The notes under the pieces: generated by a model
Told to the model about the DNA's origin: nothing
The model's input: the letters and a program-made list of their open reading frames with translations, nothing else
Database searches by the model: none
Source of the DNA: Bradyrhizobium tropiciagri
Lineage (GTDB): Bacteria; Pseudomonadota; Alphaproteobacteria; Rhizobiales; Xanthobacteraceae
Assembly: GCF_018130505.1 (NCBI RefSeq)
Contig: NZ_JAFCKH010000001.1
Span: forward strand, 124,001-188,000
Direction: 5' to 3'
DNA: 64,000 bases
In this document: positions 9,598 through 17,772 of the stretch, piece after piece
Position numbering within the stretch: position 1 is the first letter of the stretch
Layout of the letters: every line of letters starts with the position of its first letter
Position numbers and translations under genes: made by a program

Positions 9598-9734
9598 ACC
9601 GGTTAACGGCATCCGAGAAATCGGGGCCTGTCGGATAATTCGGCTTTAACGGGGGCCGAATAGACCATCTCCTGCAACGGTCTGATGCCTGGATGGCGCC
9701 GGATGTTGCGTCGGCAGGAGGCACTTACCCCGTC

Positions 9735-10142
9735 ATGTCAGCTCAACTCGATTTGGATTTTGCCAGCGACGATCAGGCCAGGGCGCAGATCGACGCGGCA
9801 GTGAGCTATCTGCTCAGGAACGCCGCCGGCGCGGCGCGCGACCATGTCGTCGAGACGATCATCGAGACGGTTCGCGGCGTCGCCAGCCGGTCGCCCGATT
9901 CCGCGGCCACATCGAACCGGTCGCTGATGATCGGCGTCACCTACCGGGATTTCGTGATCGATGCCTATCGGCGCGATGTCGATCGCTGGCGCGCGACCAT
10001 CCGCCGCTCCAACGGCAAGAAAATCCGGATCGCGTTCCCACCGTCGGTGCGCGACGAGGCAACGACGACGTCGGATGCGATCACCGCCGAGAAGGCCGTC
10101 GAGTTCGCAAGGCGCGCGATCGACCTCGGCGAAGTGCTCTGA
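9735..10142 (+). CDS. Conserved-type hypothetical protein, 135 aa
   Basis: A soluble protein starting MSAQLDLDFASDDQARAQ, with a predicted helical first half and a basic central segment (YRRDVDRWRATIRRSNGKKIRIAFP). No family is recognised. The start at 9735 is preferred to one at 9693; an AGGAGG at 9716-9721 is 13 bases upstream, rather far, so the start is uncertain. It lies between the CoA synthetase and the NYN-domain gene, with no operon partner obvious. Codon style is like its neighbours, with strong third-position GC, which supports a real gene. Confidence 0.6.
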   Translation: MSAQLDLDFASDDQARAQIDAAVSYLLRNAAGAARDHVVETIIETVRGVASRSPDSAATSNRSLMIGVTYRDFVIDAYRRDVDRWRATIRRSNGKKIRIAFPPSVRDEATTTSDAITAEKAVEFARRAIDLGEVL

Positions 10143-10263
10143 TCCGCGAGCCGTAGCCGCAAAAGTCGGGCTGACGGCCGCGGAGCCTATGCCTGGGACG
10201 CGCGATGTGCTCCGATGCGGCGGCTGCTCCCGTTCCGGAGCCGTTTCCCAGGTGAGAATAGCC

Positions 10264-11046
10264 ATGCCTTCCTCTGATCTCCGCTCGCCGCGTCTCGCGG
10301 TCCTGATCGACGCCGACAATGCCTCTGCGAAGATCGCCGACGGGCTGTTCGAGGAGATCGCCAAGATCGGCGAAGCCAGCGTTCGCCGCATCTACGGCGA
10401 CTTCTCCAGTGCCCGATCCAAAGGCTGGGCCGACGTGCTGTCCAAGCACGCCATCATTCCCCAGCAGCAGTTCGCCTACACGACTGGGAAGAATGCGTCC
10501 GACATCACCCTGGTCATCGACGCCATGGACCTGCTGCACAGCGGCCGTTTCGATGGCTTCTGTCTGGTGTCGTCGGACAGCGACTTCACCCGTCTTGCCG
10601 CCCGCATCCGCGAGCACGGCATCGACGTGTTCGGGTTCGGCGAGCAGAAGACGCCGGAGAGCTTCCGGCAGGCCTGCCGCAGATTCGTCTACACCGAGAA
10701 CCTGCGCGGCGGCGCGACCAGCAACCAGGACGCGGCCGTGCGCGCCCAGCCGTTGCAGCCGCCGGAGGCAGCAACGCCGATCATCAAGAACGTCATCAGC
10801 CAGATGGCAAGCGAGGACGGTTGGGTGACGCTCGGCGAAGTCGGGCGCCAGCTTGCCAACCTCGCGTCCGATTTCGATCAAAGGACTTACGGCTTCCGCA
10901 CCCTGAGTGATCTGGTGCGCAAGACCAACGCGTTCGAGATCGATCAACCCAAGGGCGGGGCGATGCGCATCCGCATCAAGCCTGCGGCCGCGCCGCAGCC
11001 AAGAGCACCTCGGAGACGGCGAGCCCCGCCAAAACCTCCGGAATGA
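10264..11046 (+). CDS. NYN-domain (LabA/PIN-like) protein with C-terminal OST-HTH/LOTUS-type domain
   Basis: 260 aa. Residues about 8-150 form a NYN nuclease-like domain: RLAVLIDADNAS supplies the first acidic residues, NASDITLVIDAMDLL the middle ones, and FCLVSSDSDFTRLA the third acidic cluster, as in PIN-fold ribonucleases. After a linker, residues about 175-245 (PIIKNVISQMASEDGWVTLG...) resemble the winged-helix OST-HTH/LOTUS RNA-binding domain. The C-terminus is a basic, proline-rich tail (PRAPRRRRAPPKPPE). The combination suggests RNA binding and possibly cleavage; the target is unknown. It stands alone, with about 120 bases before it. Confidence 0.8.
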   Translation: MPSSDLRSPRLAVLIDADNASAKIADGLFEEIAKIGEASVRRIYGDFSSARSKGWADVLSKHAIIPQQQFAYTTGKNASDITLVIDAMDLLHSGRFDGFCLVSSDSDFTRLAARIREHGIDVFGFGEQKTPESFRQACRRFVYTENLRGGATSNQDAAVRAQPLQPPEAATPIIKNVISQMASEDGWVTLGEVGRQLANLASDFDQRTYGFRTLSDLVRKTNAFEIDQPKGGAMRIRIKPAAAPQPRAPRRRRAPPKPPE

Positions 11047-11198
11047 AAAGTACGCCGCGCGCGACTGCGGAAGATCTGATTCAACGTCGGCCTGAACCAA
11101 TCATGAATGCTGCTTCGGGATGATCCGGGGCGGCATTTCAATCGTGCCTGGAACCGGCGGAACCGCGTCTCGCGCATGATGATACCCGCGTCGGAACC

Positions 11199-11224
11199 GG
11201 AACGTTCTCATACCTCTGGATGTT
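11199..11224 (+). promoter_or_regulatory. Candidate EcfG (general stress sigma) promoter
   Basis: GGAAC at 11199-11203, a 17-base spacer and TGTT at 11221-11224 match the alphaproteobacterial EcfG pattern (GGAAC, 16-17 bases, CGTT) with one difference. The match lies 32 bases before the start of the DUF1236-type gene and points toward it. Confidence 0.45.
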
Positions 11225-11256
11225 GAGGGGCATCGGTCAACCCGGAGGAGAGAATC

Positions 11257-11643
11257 ATGAACAAGCGTCTTACCGTTTCCCTTGTTGCCGCGTCGCTGCT
11301 CGCGTCCGGTTCGGCCCTTGCGCAGTCGACCACGGCTGCGGGGGCGGCGAACGGCGCGCGGGCAGGTCACGACATCGCAGGCCCCGTGGGCGAGATCGTC
11401 GGCGGTACGGTTGGTGCAGCCGTCGGCGCCGGTCTCGAAATCCCGAACGCAGTGATCGGCGCGATCCCACGTGACGAGCCGTCGGTGGTGGTGCGCGAGC
11501 GCGTAGTGGTCGGCGAGCCGCTGCCCGACACGGTCGTGCTGCATCCGGTGCCGCGCTACAAGGAGTATCGCTACGCGATCGTCAACGATCGTCGTGTGAT
11601 CGTGGAGCCGCGCACCCGCCGGGTGATCAGGGTCATCGACTGA
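11257..11643 (+). CDS. DUF1236-type exported protein
   Basis: 128 aa with a textbook signal peptide, MNKRLTVSLVAASLLASGSALA, cleaved before QSTTAAG. The mature protein has a Gly/Ala-rich region (about residues 30-65) that may be membrane-interacting, then a beta-rich tail (YKEYRYAIVNDRRVIVEPRTR) resembling the DUF1236 fold of small rhizobial periplasmic proteins. GGAGGAG precedes the ATG. The gene is monocistronic, between a candidate EcfG promoter and a hairpin terminator. A stress-related envelope role is plausible from the promoter only; the biochemical function is unknown. Confidence 0.75.
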   Translation: MNKRLTVSLVAASLLASGSALAQSTTAAGAANGARAGHDIAGPVGEIVGGTVGAAVGAGLEIPNAVIGAIPRDEPSVVVRERVVVGEPLPDTVVLHPVPRYKEYRYAIVNDRRVIVEPRTRRVIRVID

Positions 11644-11715
11644 CGCGACAAAGCCATGCTCCCGCTTGCGGCGCCAAACATTGCTTCGCTTCGCTCGCAA
11701 TAACGGATGACAACA

Positions 11716-11752
11716 ATCCTCGCGGGCTCATCGGCCCGCGGGGATCATTTTT
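11716..11752 (+). terminator. Rho-independent terminator
   Basis: A 12-bp stem (ATCCTCGCGGGC with GCCCGCGGGGAT, one G-T pair) and a six-base loop are followed by CATTTTT. It sits about 75 bases after the DUF1236-type gene. Confidence 0.6.
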
Positions 11753-11891
11753 CGGCTCCGCCATGACCAGCGGCATGGCACGGCCGCGCTTTTGGCATGC
11801 TGGGCCCGCTTGGCCTGACTGTCCGATCACATAGACTGCCCCAAACGGATGACGCGACCTGCGTCCGCCGAAAAATCCTGGGGAGGACAAT

Positions 11892-12953
11892 ATGGGTCGG
11901 AAGATCGCAATCGTCGGGGCGGGCGCCGTCGGCGGCTACGCCGGTTCGCACATGGTGCAGGCGGGTGAGGACGTCACCTTCATCGATCCGTGGCCTGAGC
12001 ATGTCGAGCACATGCGCAAGCACGGACTGCGCGTCACCCACGCGATGGATGTCGCCGAATTCTCGGTCCCGGTCCGCGCGCTGCACGTCACCGACGCGCA
12101 GCAGCTCGCCAAGGAGCGGCCGGTCGACATCGCCTTCGTCTGCATGAAATCCTACGACACCGCCTGGGCCACCATGCTGATCCGGCAATACCTCGCGCCG
12201 GACGGCTATGTGGTGTCGCTGCAGAACTGCATGAACGAGGAGACCATCGCCGGCGTGGTCGGCTGGGGCAAGACGCTCGGCTGCATCGCCAGCAGCATCA
12301 CGGTCAATCTGCCGGAGCCCGGCCACATCCATCGCGGCGCCGGCAAGGGCGGCGCGGCGCACACCGTGTTTCGCGCCGGCGAGGTGCACGGCCGCATCAC
12401 GGCGCGCGCCAAGGAGGTATGCCGCCTGGTCGGCTATTCCGACAGCGCCAAGGTGACCGAAAACCTTTGGGGCGAGCGCTGGTCAAAACTGGTCGCCAAC
12501 GCGATGCAGAACGGGCTGTCGGCCTGCACCGGCTTGCCGGGTGGCGAGATTCTTGCGAGCGAGCCGCTGCGCCGCTTCTCGACGCGGCTCGGCAGCGAGG
12601 CGATCCGCGTCGGCCAGGCCCACGGCTATCAGCTCGAGGAGGTCTTGCACCTGCCGCCGGAGACGATCGCCCGCGCCGGCGAGGGGGACGAGGCCGCAAT
12701 ACACGCTTGCGACGAGCAGCGCTTCAAGGATTCCAAACGCACCTCATCCGCGCAGCGCCCCTCGATGGGCCAGGACATGCAGAAGGGCCGCCGCACCGAG
12801 ATCGAATTCCTCAATGGCTTCGTGGTGCGCGAGGGCGAGAAGCTCGGCATCGCCTGCGCCGCCAACGCTGCGCTGACCGACATCGTCAAGCGCGTCGAGC
12901 GCGGGGAGCTGAAGGCGGATCCGAAGCATATTACTGAGCTGCGGATGAACTGA
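11892..12953 (+). CDS. Ketopantoate reductase family (ApbA/PanE-like) oxidoreductase
   Basis: 353 aa. The N-terminal Rossmann domain begins KIAIVGAGAVGGYAG, the NAD(P)-binding GxGxxG. DIAFVCMKSYDT matches the family's conserved K in the ...VK(S/A)xDT motif. The C-terminal helical domain includes WSKLVANAMQNGLSACTG (family K..N...N pattern) and SMGQDMQKGRRTEIEFLNGFV, the signature substrate-binding segment with Ser, Asp, Gly and Glu. GGGAGGACAAT precedes the ATG. True PanE makes pantoate; this protein is longer than the usual 290-310 aa and sits next to a catabolic cluster, so it may reduce another 2-oxo acid. Confidence 0.8.
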   Translation: MGRKIAIVGAGAVGGYAGSHMVQAGEDVTFIDPWPEHVEHMRKHGLRVTHAMDVAEFSVPVRALHVTDAQQLAKERPVDIAFVCMKSYDTAWATMLIRQYLAPDGYVVSLQNCMNEETIAGVVGWGKTLGCIASSITVNLPEPGHIHRGAGKGGAAHTVFRAGEVHGRITARAKEVCRLVGYSDSAKVTENLWGERWSKLVANAMQNGLSACTGLPGGEILASEPLRRFSTRLGSEAIRVGQAHGYQLEEVLHLPPETIARAGEGDEAAIHACDEQRFKDSKRTSSAQRPSMGQDMQKGRRTEIEFLNGFVVREGEKLGIACAANAALTDIVKRVERGELKADPKHITELRMN

Positions 12954-12990
12954 GGTAGAGTTGGGCAGCTAAACCCGCCTCTCGCTCCGT

Positions 12991-13092
12991 GTCGTACCCC
13001 GCGCATGCGGGGTATCCAGTATGCCGAGGCCTCTCGGCTCAAATACAGGCGTCTCTGGGATACTGGATCGCCCGGTCGAGCCGGGCGATGAC
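12991..13092. repeat. Dispersed hairpin repeat (family A), divergent copy
   Basis: 102 bp with imperfect terminal inverted arms. The right arm, TACTGGATCGCCCGGTCGAG and onward to GATGAC, matches the other family A copies. The left arm has diverged to GTCGTACCCCGCGCATGCGG. It lies between two convergent genes. Confidence 0.75.
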
Positions 13093-13147
13093 AGCGAGTG
13101 AGACGGCAGGCTTGCTCCACGTCATAGCACTTGCGGCAGTCGATTGC

Positions 13148-13750
13148 CTACAACGGCTGCCTCACGCCCATGCCGTGCATGAACCGCTCGCGGATCTGCA
13201 CCGGATCGCGCCGTGTGGTGCCGGTGCCGGGCTTGTCGTCGATGCGGACGCCGATCAGCGTCGGCACGGTGGCGCTCATCGACTGCTCGATCAGGCGCTC
13301 GAAATCATCCTCGTCGGCGGCCCAGGAAGAGTTGGCAAGGCCGCTCGCCACTGCGACCGCGATGAGGTCGGTATGGCCGGCGGCCGGGGTCGGCTGGCTG
13401 CCGGTGATCTGGTAGATGCCGTTGTCCATCACCACCATGGTGAGGTTCTTCGGTGCCAGCGTGGCGATGGTCGCGAGGCAGCCGAGCTGCATCAGCAGCG
13501 AGCCGTCGCCTTCCAGCGCGAACACGCGGCGCTTGGGCTGCGCCAGCGCGACGCCGAGCGCGATCGGGAAGGCGAGGCCCATGCTGCCCAGCATGTAGAA
13601 GTTCTCCGGTCGATGGCCGGCGGCCCAGAGGTCGAAATTGGTGTTGCCGATGCCGCCGATCACGGCCTCGTCCTTCAGCTTCGTGACGAGACGCTGGGTG
13701 AGATCGAAGCGGTTCATCACCTTGGTGTTGCGCGCTTGTGTGTTGGTCAT
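13148..13750 (-). CDS. ThDP-dependent decarboxylase, beta-type subunit (sulfopyruvate/phosphonopyruvate decarboxylase-like)
   Basis: 200 aa. This is the pyrophosphate-binding half of a split decarboxylase, comparable with ComE. The ThDP/Mg motif is visible as FALEGDGSLLMQLGCLATIA, closing with MVVMDNGIYQ. The start at 13750 lies eight bases after the stop of the companion subunit; one long frame reads through from that gene but its upstream part is a shadow. The active site should form at the interface with the alpha-type subunit. The family decarboxylates 3-sulfopyruvate or 3-phosphonopyruvate to the aldehyde; no other sulfonate or phosphonate gene is present here, so the substrate is open. 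Confidence 0.8.
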   Translation of the reverse strand: MTNTQARNTKVMNRFDLTQRLVTKLKDEAVIGGIGNTNFDLWAAGHRPENFYMLGSMGLAFPIALGVALAQPKRRVFALEGDGSLLMQLGCLATIATLAPKNLTMVVMDNGIYQITGSQPTPAAGHTDLIAVAVASGLANSSWAADEDDFERLIEQSMSATVPTLIGVRIDDKPGTGTTRRDPVQIRERFMHGMGVRQPL

Positions 13751-13758
13751 GGCTGCGC

Positions 13759-14313
13759 TCACTTGTTGAACACTTTGCCGCCGGTGAGCAGCGGATTGAG
13801 GATCAGCGCCACCGGCGCCTGGGTGGTGATGGCCTGCTTGATCGAGCGGTCGGCGATGAATTCGAGCTCGTCGAGCCGGGTGATGGTGTGGTGCTCCATC
13901 GCGAGCGAATCCAGCACCGGGCGCATGGTGCGGCAGACCAGCGCCTGGCCGTAATTGAACTCGCCGAGCGTGCCGCGCTCGGAGACGAACATGATCAGCG
14001 GAATCTGGTAGGGCACCGCGAGCGAGGCCAGCACGTTGGCGAGCGTGGCGAAGCCCGAGGTCTGCATCAGCACCGCGCCGCGCATCCCGGCCATCCAGGC
14101 GCCGGAGACGATGCCGACGGCCTCTTCCTCGCGCGCGGTCGGAAACGTATTGAAATAGGGATCGGCGTGCAGGTTCTTGATCAGCGGCGTCAGCACCTTG
14201 TCGGGCACATAGGGCGTGAGCCGGATCTCGTTGCGCTTCAGTGTCTCGAGCACGATGCCGTGCCAGGTCGGCGCTGTGCCCTGGGCTGAGCTTTGTTCCG
14301 TGGCGGCAGCCAT
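13759..14313 (-). CDS. ThDP-dependent decarboxylase, alpha-type subunit (ComD-like)
   Basis: 184 aa. This is the pyrimidine-binding half. The cofactor-activating glutamate lies in FPTAREEEAVGIVSGAWMAG, followed by the typical MQTSGFATLANVLASLAVPY. The start at 14313 (MAAATEQSSAQG) has GGGAG with good spacing; longer frames upstream lack one. It is the first gene of a two-gene minus-strand operon with the beta-type subunit and is divergent from the TctC-type gene at 14486, so the two transcripts share a 170-bp promoter region. The split organisation matches sulfopyruvate decarboxylase rather than the one-chain phosphonopyruvate enzymes. Confidence 0.8.
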   Translation of the reverse strand: MAAATEQSSAQGTAPTWHGIVLETLKRNEIRLTPYVPDKVLTPLIKNLHADPYFNTFPTAREEEAVGIVSGAWMAGMRGAVLMQTSGFATLANVLASLAVPYQIPLIMFVSERGTLGEFNYGQALVCRTMRPVLDSLAMEHHTITRLDELEFIADRSIKQAITTQAPVALILNPLLTGGKVFNK

Positions 14314-14485
14314 CCTGTTCTCCCTGAACGCGCGACGCTGAACGGCCGCTTGCGAGGGCCAAAACTTGACGCGGCGCATGCGATTGTCAACATGCCCCGG
14401 CCGCAACGCGATCTGCGGAATTCGGCGGTCCGGCTGCCGGTCCGACATGCGATACAGACGGCAACGATAACGACGGGAGGCGTGC

Positions 14486-15451
14486 ATGGCCGGATGGATC
14501 TGGCGGACGGCCATTGGGCTGGCTGCGATGTTCGCGGCCGGCGTCGCATCGGCCCAGCCGTTCCCGTCAAAGGCCGTTCACATTCTCGTCCCTTATCCGC
14601 CCGGCGGCGGCGTCGACGTGCTGACGCGCACGCTCTCCGACGTCGTCTCAAAGAGCTGGGGCCAGTCGATCGTGGTCGAGAACCGGCCGGGCGCCGGCGG
14701 CGTGATCGCCTCGCAGGCGATCGCAACCTCCGCGCCCGATGGTTACAATCTGATCATGGTGGCGAGCGGCCACGCCACCAATCCGTTCCTCTATCCGAAG
14801 CTGCCCTACGACACGTTCAAGGACTTTTCGCCGGTCTCGCTGCTGGCGTCGTCGCCGAACGTGCTCTTGGTGCGCGCGGACTCGCCGTTCAAGTCGGTCG
14901 GCGACATCATCGCCGCGGCGAAGGCGAAGCCCGGCAGCCTGTCGTTCGCCCATGCCGGCAACGGCACCTCGACGCATCTCGCCGGTGAGCTGCTCAACAA
15001 CCTGGCAACGATCAATCTGGAGCCGATCCCCTACAAGGGCGGCGCGCCCGCGATCAACGATCTGCTCGGCGGGCAGATTCCGATGTCGTTCAACAACGGA
15101 CCTGAATCGGTCGGACAGCTGCAGGCCGGCACGGTGCGCGCGCTCGCGGTGACGACCGGCTCCCGTGCGCCGTTCCTGCCCGATGTGCCGAGCATGTCGG
15201 AGACCGTGCCGGGCTACGACACCGAGGTGTGGTGGGGCCTGCTCGGTCCCGGCGGCATGCCCGCCGATCTCGTGGCAAAGATCTCGCGCGATTTCGTCGC
15301 GGCGCTGAACACCGATGCGGTGAAGGAGCGGCTCGGCAAGCTCGGCGCGATCCCGATCGGTTCTGCGCCGGACAAGTTCGCGGCCAAGATCAAGGCCGAC
15401 TACGACAAATGGGGCCCGATCATCAAGGCCGCCGGCATGAAGGCGGAATGA
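14486..15451 (+). CDS. Tripartite tricarboxylate transporter (TctC/Bug) solute-binding protein
   Basis: 321 aa with a signal peptide ending ...AAGVASA before QPFPSKAVH. Family hallmarks are VHILVPYPPGGGVDVLTR near the N-terminus, VVENRPGAGGVIASQ and LPYDTFKDFSPVSLL. These periplasmic proteins bind carboxylates with two water-mediated contacts. GGGAGG stands before the ATG. No TctA/TctB membrane genes are nearby, which is common for this expanded family; it may act with a distant transporter or as a sensor. It is the first gene of a set with a LigI-like hydrolase and a D-2-hydroxyacid dehydrogenase, so the ligand is probably a (di)carboxylic acid. Confidence 0.9.
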   Translation: MAGWIWRTAIGLAAMFAAGVASAQPFPSKAVHILVPYPPGGGVDVLTRTLSDVVSKSWGQSIVVENRPGAGGVIASQAIATSAPDGYNLIMVASGHATNPFLYPKLPYDTFKDFSPVSLLASSPNVLLVRADSPFKSVGDIIAAAKAKPGSLSFAHAGNGTSTHLAGELLNNLATINLEPIPYKGGAPAINDLLGGQIPMSFNNGPESVGQLQAGTVRALAVTTGSRAPFLPDVPSMSETVPGYDTEVWWGLLGPGGMPADLVAKISRDFVAALNTDAVKERLGKLGAIPIGSAPDKFAAKIKADYDKWGPIIKAAGMKAE

Positions 15452-15455
15452 ACTG

Positions 15456-16352
15456 ATGGCTGCGTCAGAGATTCCCGCCTGCCTGCCGCCGCGTCCGGTG
15501 ACGCCGCCCGGCGAAAAGCTGCCGCCGAAGGCCTGCGACACGCATGCGCATGTGTTCGGCCCGGCGGACCGCTTCCCCTATGCCGCCGATCGCAGCTACA
15601 CGCCGCCGGACGCGCCGCTGCAGGACTATCTCGGTATGCTCGATGCGCTCGGCTTCGCGCGCGGCGTGCTGGTGCAGGGCAGCGCGCATGGCCGCGACAA
15701 TTCGGCGATGCTGGATGCGCTGCAGCGCGAGCCGGCACGGCTGCGCGGCGTCGCGGTCGCCGATGCCGACGTCGCGCCGGGCACGCTGCGGCAATGGCAT
15801 GTGCTCGGCGTCCGCGCGCTGCGCTTCAATCACTTCTTCCGCGACGGGCAGCTGCACTATCGCGGCGGCATCCCGTTGAGCGTCGCCGAAACCCATGCGC
15901 CTGTCATGGCCGAACTCGGCTGGCATCTGCAGCTCTGGATCGATGTAAAGGATCTGCCGGCGACGATCCCGACGCTGAAGGCGCTGGGCATGCCGGTCGT
16001 CGTCGATCACATGGGCCGCACCGACGCGCGTGCTGGGGTCAACACCGCGGGCTTTCAGAGCCTGCTGCGCGCCCTCGGCGAGGGCTGGTGCTGGTCGAAG
16101 CTGTCGGGCGCGCATCGCCTCAGCCAGCGGGCGCCGGACTATCCCGATGCGCGGCCGTTCCACGAAGCGCTGGTCGCGGCCAACCCTGAACGGCTGGTGT
16201 GGGGCGGTGACTGGCCGCATCCTCGGGTCGAGGGCGAGATGCCCGACGCCGGCCACCTGCTGACGCTGTTCCAGCGATGGACGCCCGATGCCACGAACCG
16301 CCAGCGCATCCTCGTCGACAATCCCGCACGACTCTATGGCTTCCCCAACTGA
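15456..16352 (+). CDS. Amidohydrolase-family lactonase (2-pyrone-4,6-dicarboxylate hydrolase LigI-like)
   Basis: 298 aa TIM-barrel hydrolase. KACDTHAHVFGPADRFPYA is the beta-1 HxH segment with the adjacent Pro/Tyr typical of the LigI branch. Later signatures are VVDHMGRTDA (beta-6 His), CWSKLSGAHR and VWGGDWPHPR (beta-8 Asp). LigI opens pyrone dicarboxylate lactones and usually works without metal. The ATG is four bases after the preceding stop, indicating translational coupling in one operon. The real substrate here is unknown; no protocatechuate 4,5-cleavage genes are in the window. Confidence 0.85.
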   Translation: MAASEIPACLPPRPVTPPGEKLPPKACDTHAHVFGPADRFPYAADRSYTPPDAPLQDYLGMLDALGFARGVLVQGSAHGRDNSAMLDALQREPARLRGVAVADADVAPGTLRQWHVLGVRALRFNHFFRDGQLHYRGGIPLSVAETHAPVMAELGWHLQLWIDVKDLPATIPTLKALGMPVVVDHMGRTDARAGVNTAGFQSLLRALGEGWCWSKLSGAHRLSQRAPDYPDARPFHEALVAANPERLVWGGDWPHPRVEGEMPDAGHLLTLFQRWTPDATNRQRILVDNPARLYGFPN

Positions 16353-16367
16353 AAGCTGCCCGCAGAC

Positions 16368-17417
16368 ATGACCGTCAACAACAAGCGCGTGTTCTACGTC
16401 AAATACCTCGCCCACGAGATCTACGTCGACATCATGAAGCAGCGGCCGGACGTCCGGCTCGACCGGATCGAGAACGAGACGCCGGAGGCGACGTTTGCGC
16501 CGATCCTTGCCGATGCGCATGCTTACCAGATCGGCGCCGCGCGCGACGAGCTGGCGCCGCACTTCCATGCCCATGCCGAGCTGCTCAAGCGTGCGCCGAA
16601 CTTGCTGGTCGTGTCCTCGAACGGCGCGGGCTTCGATCCGGTCGACGTCGAGGCCTGCACCAAGGCTGGCGTACTCGTCGTCAACCAGTCCGGCGGCAAT
16701 GCCAATTCGGTCGCCGAGCACGCGCTCGCCATGATGCTCACGCTGTCGAAGCGCATCATCCAGTCGGACCGGACGCTACGCCGCGAGCGCAACGTCAACC
16801 GCAATGATTTGATCGGCAACGAGCTGAAGGAGAAGACCGTCGGCATCGTCGGTCTCGGCAATGTCGGCCGCCGCATCGCCGAGCTGTGCAAGGGCCTGCT
16901 GCACATGAAGGTGATCGCCTACGATCCCTATCTCACCGCGGAGGAGATGGCGAAGCGGGGTGGGGAGAAGGTCGAGCTCGACGATCTCCTGCGCCGTTCG
17001 GATTTCGTCTCGATCTCGTGCCCGCTGGACGGCAAGAGCCGGAATATGATCTCGACCCGCGAATTCGCGCTGATGCAGCCGCACGCCTATTTCGTCACCA
17101 CCGCGCGCGGCTTCATCCATGACGAGAAGGCGCTTGAGGAGGCGCTGCGCGAAAAGCGCATCGCCGGCGCCGGGCTCGACGTCTGGGCCAAGGAACCGCC
17201 GCCGCCGGATCATCCGCTGCTGCAGTTCGACAACGTGCTGGCCAGCCCGCACACCGCCGGCGTCACCCGCGAGGCCCGCATCAACATGGGCCGCATCGCC
17301 GCCGAGCAGCTGCTCGACGCCCTCGACGGCAAGCGCCCGCCGCGGATCATCAATCCGGAAGTGTGGCCGGTGTATGCGAAGCGGTTCGAGAAAGCGTTCG
17401 GGTTTATGCCGGGGTAG
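16368..17417 (+). CDS. D-isomer-specific 2-hydroxyacid dehydrogenase
   Basis: 349 aa. The catalytic domain flanks an NAD-binding Rossmann core with TVGIVGLGNVGRRIAELC (about residues 145-163). The catalytic Arg lies in TTARGFIHDEKALEEAL, the Glu in DVWAKEPPPPDHPL, and the His in NVLASPHTAGVT. It converts a 2-oxo acid and the D-2-hydroxy acid with NAD(H). It follows the LigI-like gene by 15 bases in the same direction. With a divergent 2-oxo-acid decarboxylase and a carboxylate-binding protein, the set looks like a pathway handling a substituted 2-oxo or 2-hydroxy acid. Confidence 0.9.
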   Translation: MTVNNKRVFYVKYLAHEIYVDIMKQRPDVRLDRIENETPEATFAPILADAHAYQIGAARDELAPHFHAHAELLKRAPNLLVVSSNGAGFDPVDVEACTKAGVLVVNQSGGNANSVAEHALAMMLTLSKRIIQSDRTLRRERNVNRNDLIGNELKEKTVGIVGLGNVGRRIAELCKGLLHMKVIAYDPYLTAEEMAKRGGEKVELDDLLRRSDFVSISCPLDGKSRNMISTREFALMQPHAYFVTTARGFIHDEKALEEALREKRIAGAGLDVWAKEPPPPDHPLLQFDNVLASPHTAGVTREARINMGRIAAEQLLDALDGKRPPRIINPEVWPVYAKRFEKAFGFMPG

Positions 17418-17448
17418 CCCCGTCGCCGGGCGCACGGTCAAAACAGCG

Positions 17449-17472
17449 AGAACAACCCCATGCAAAGTAGCC
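17449..17472 (-). repeat. 24-bp dispersed repeat, copy 2
   Basis: Exact reverse complement of 3260-3283. It lies 32 bases after the dehydrogenase stop codon, just as the first copy lies after a gene end. Confidence 0.7.
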
Positions 17473-17488
17473 GGCGGCTGCCAGCAAC

Positions 17489-17518
17489 TTGACATGTCGG
17501 GCAACTCAGATGTATTAT
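17489..17518 (+). promoter_or_regulatory. Sigma-70-type promoter
   Basis: TTGACA (17489-17494), an 18-base spacer and TATTAT (17513-17518) make a near-consensus promoter directed at the small gene at 17773, leaving a leader of roughly 245 bases. Confidence 0.5.
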
Positions 17519-17772
17519 TCCATTATTCCGAAACTGTGCCTGATCTGCCCAGGGGGAACCCGATCTGCTTGTGCGGGCACGGTGAAGGTGCGGAACTGCG
17601 CCGCAGTCCGATGTTATTTCCTCCGCGATATCGACGGCTTAGCCGAGGGCGGCGCGGAGTTATCCCCACTGCGAACAGGCGCACGGTTTCGCGTCGAATT
17701 AACTCAACTCGACCTCGCGACCGTGCTAATGCGTGACCCCCGGGCTCTGCCGGTTTCAGCAGGGAGGGTTCC

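Larger units (their letters stand above)
17418..17772. other. Intergenic region with repeat and promoter
   Basis: About 355 bases. It holds the inverted copy of the 24-bp repeat (17449-17472) and a good sigma-70 promoter (17489-17518). The sequence after the promoter has frames without convincing coding character; it probably is leader for the small gene at 17773. Confidence 0.4.

Noticed and set aside
7427-9724. A 765-codon open frame opposite the CoA synthetase
   Set aside because: Shadow of the identified gene; composition dominated by Arg, Asp and His with no motif.
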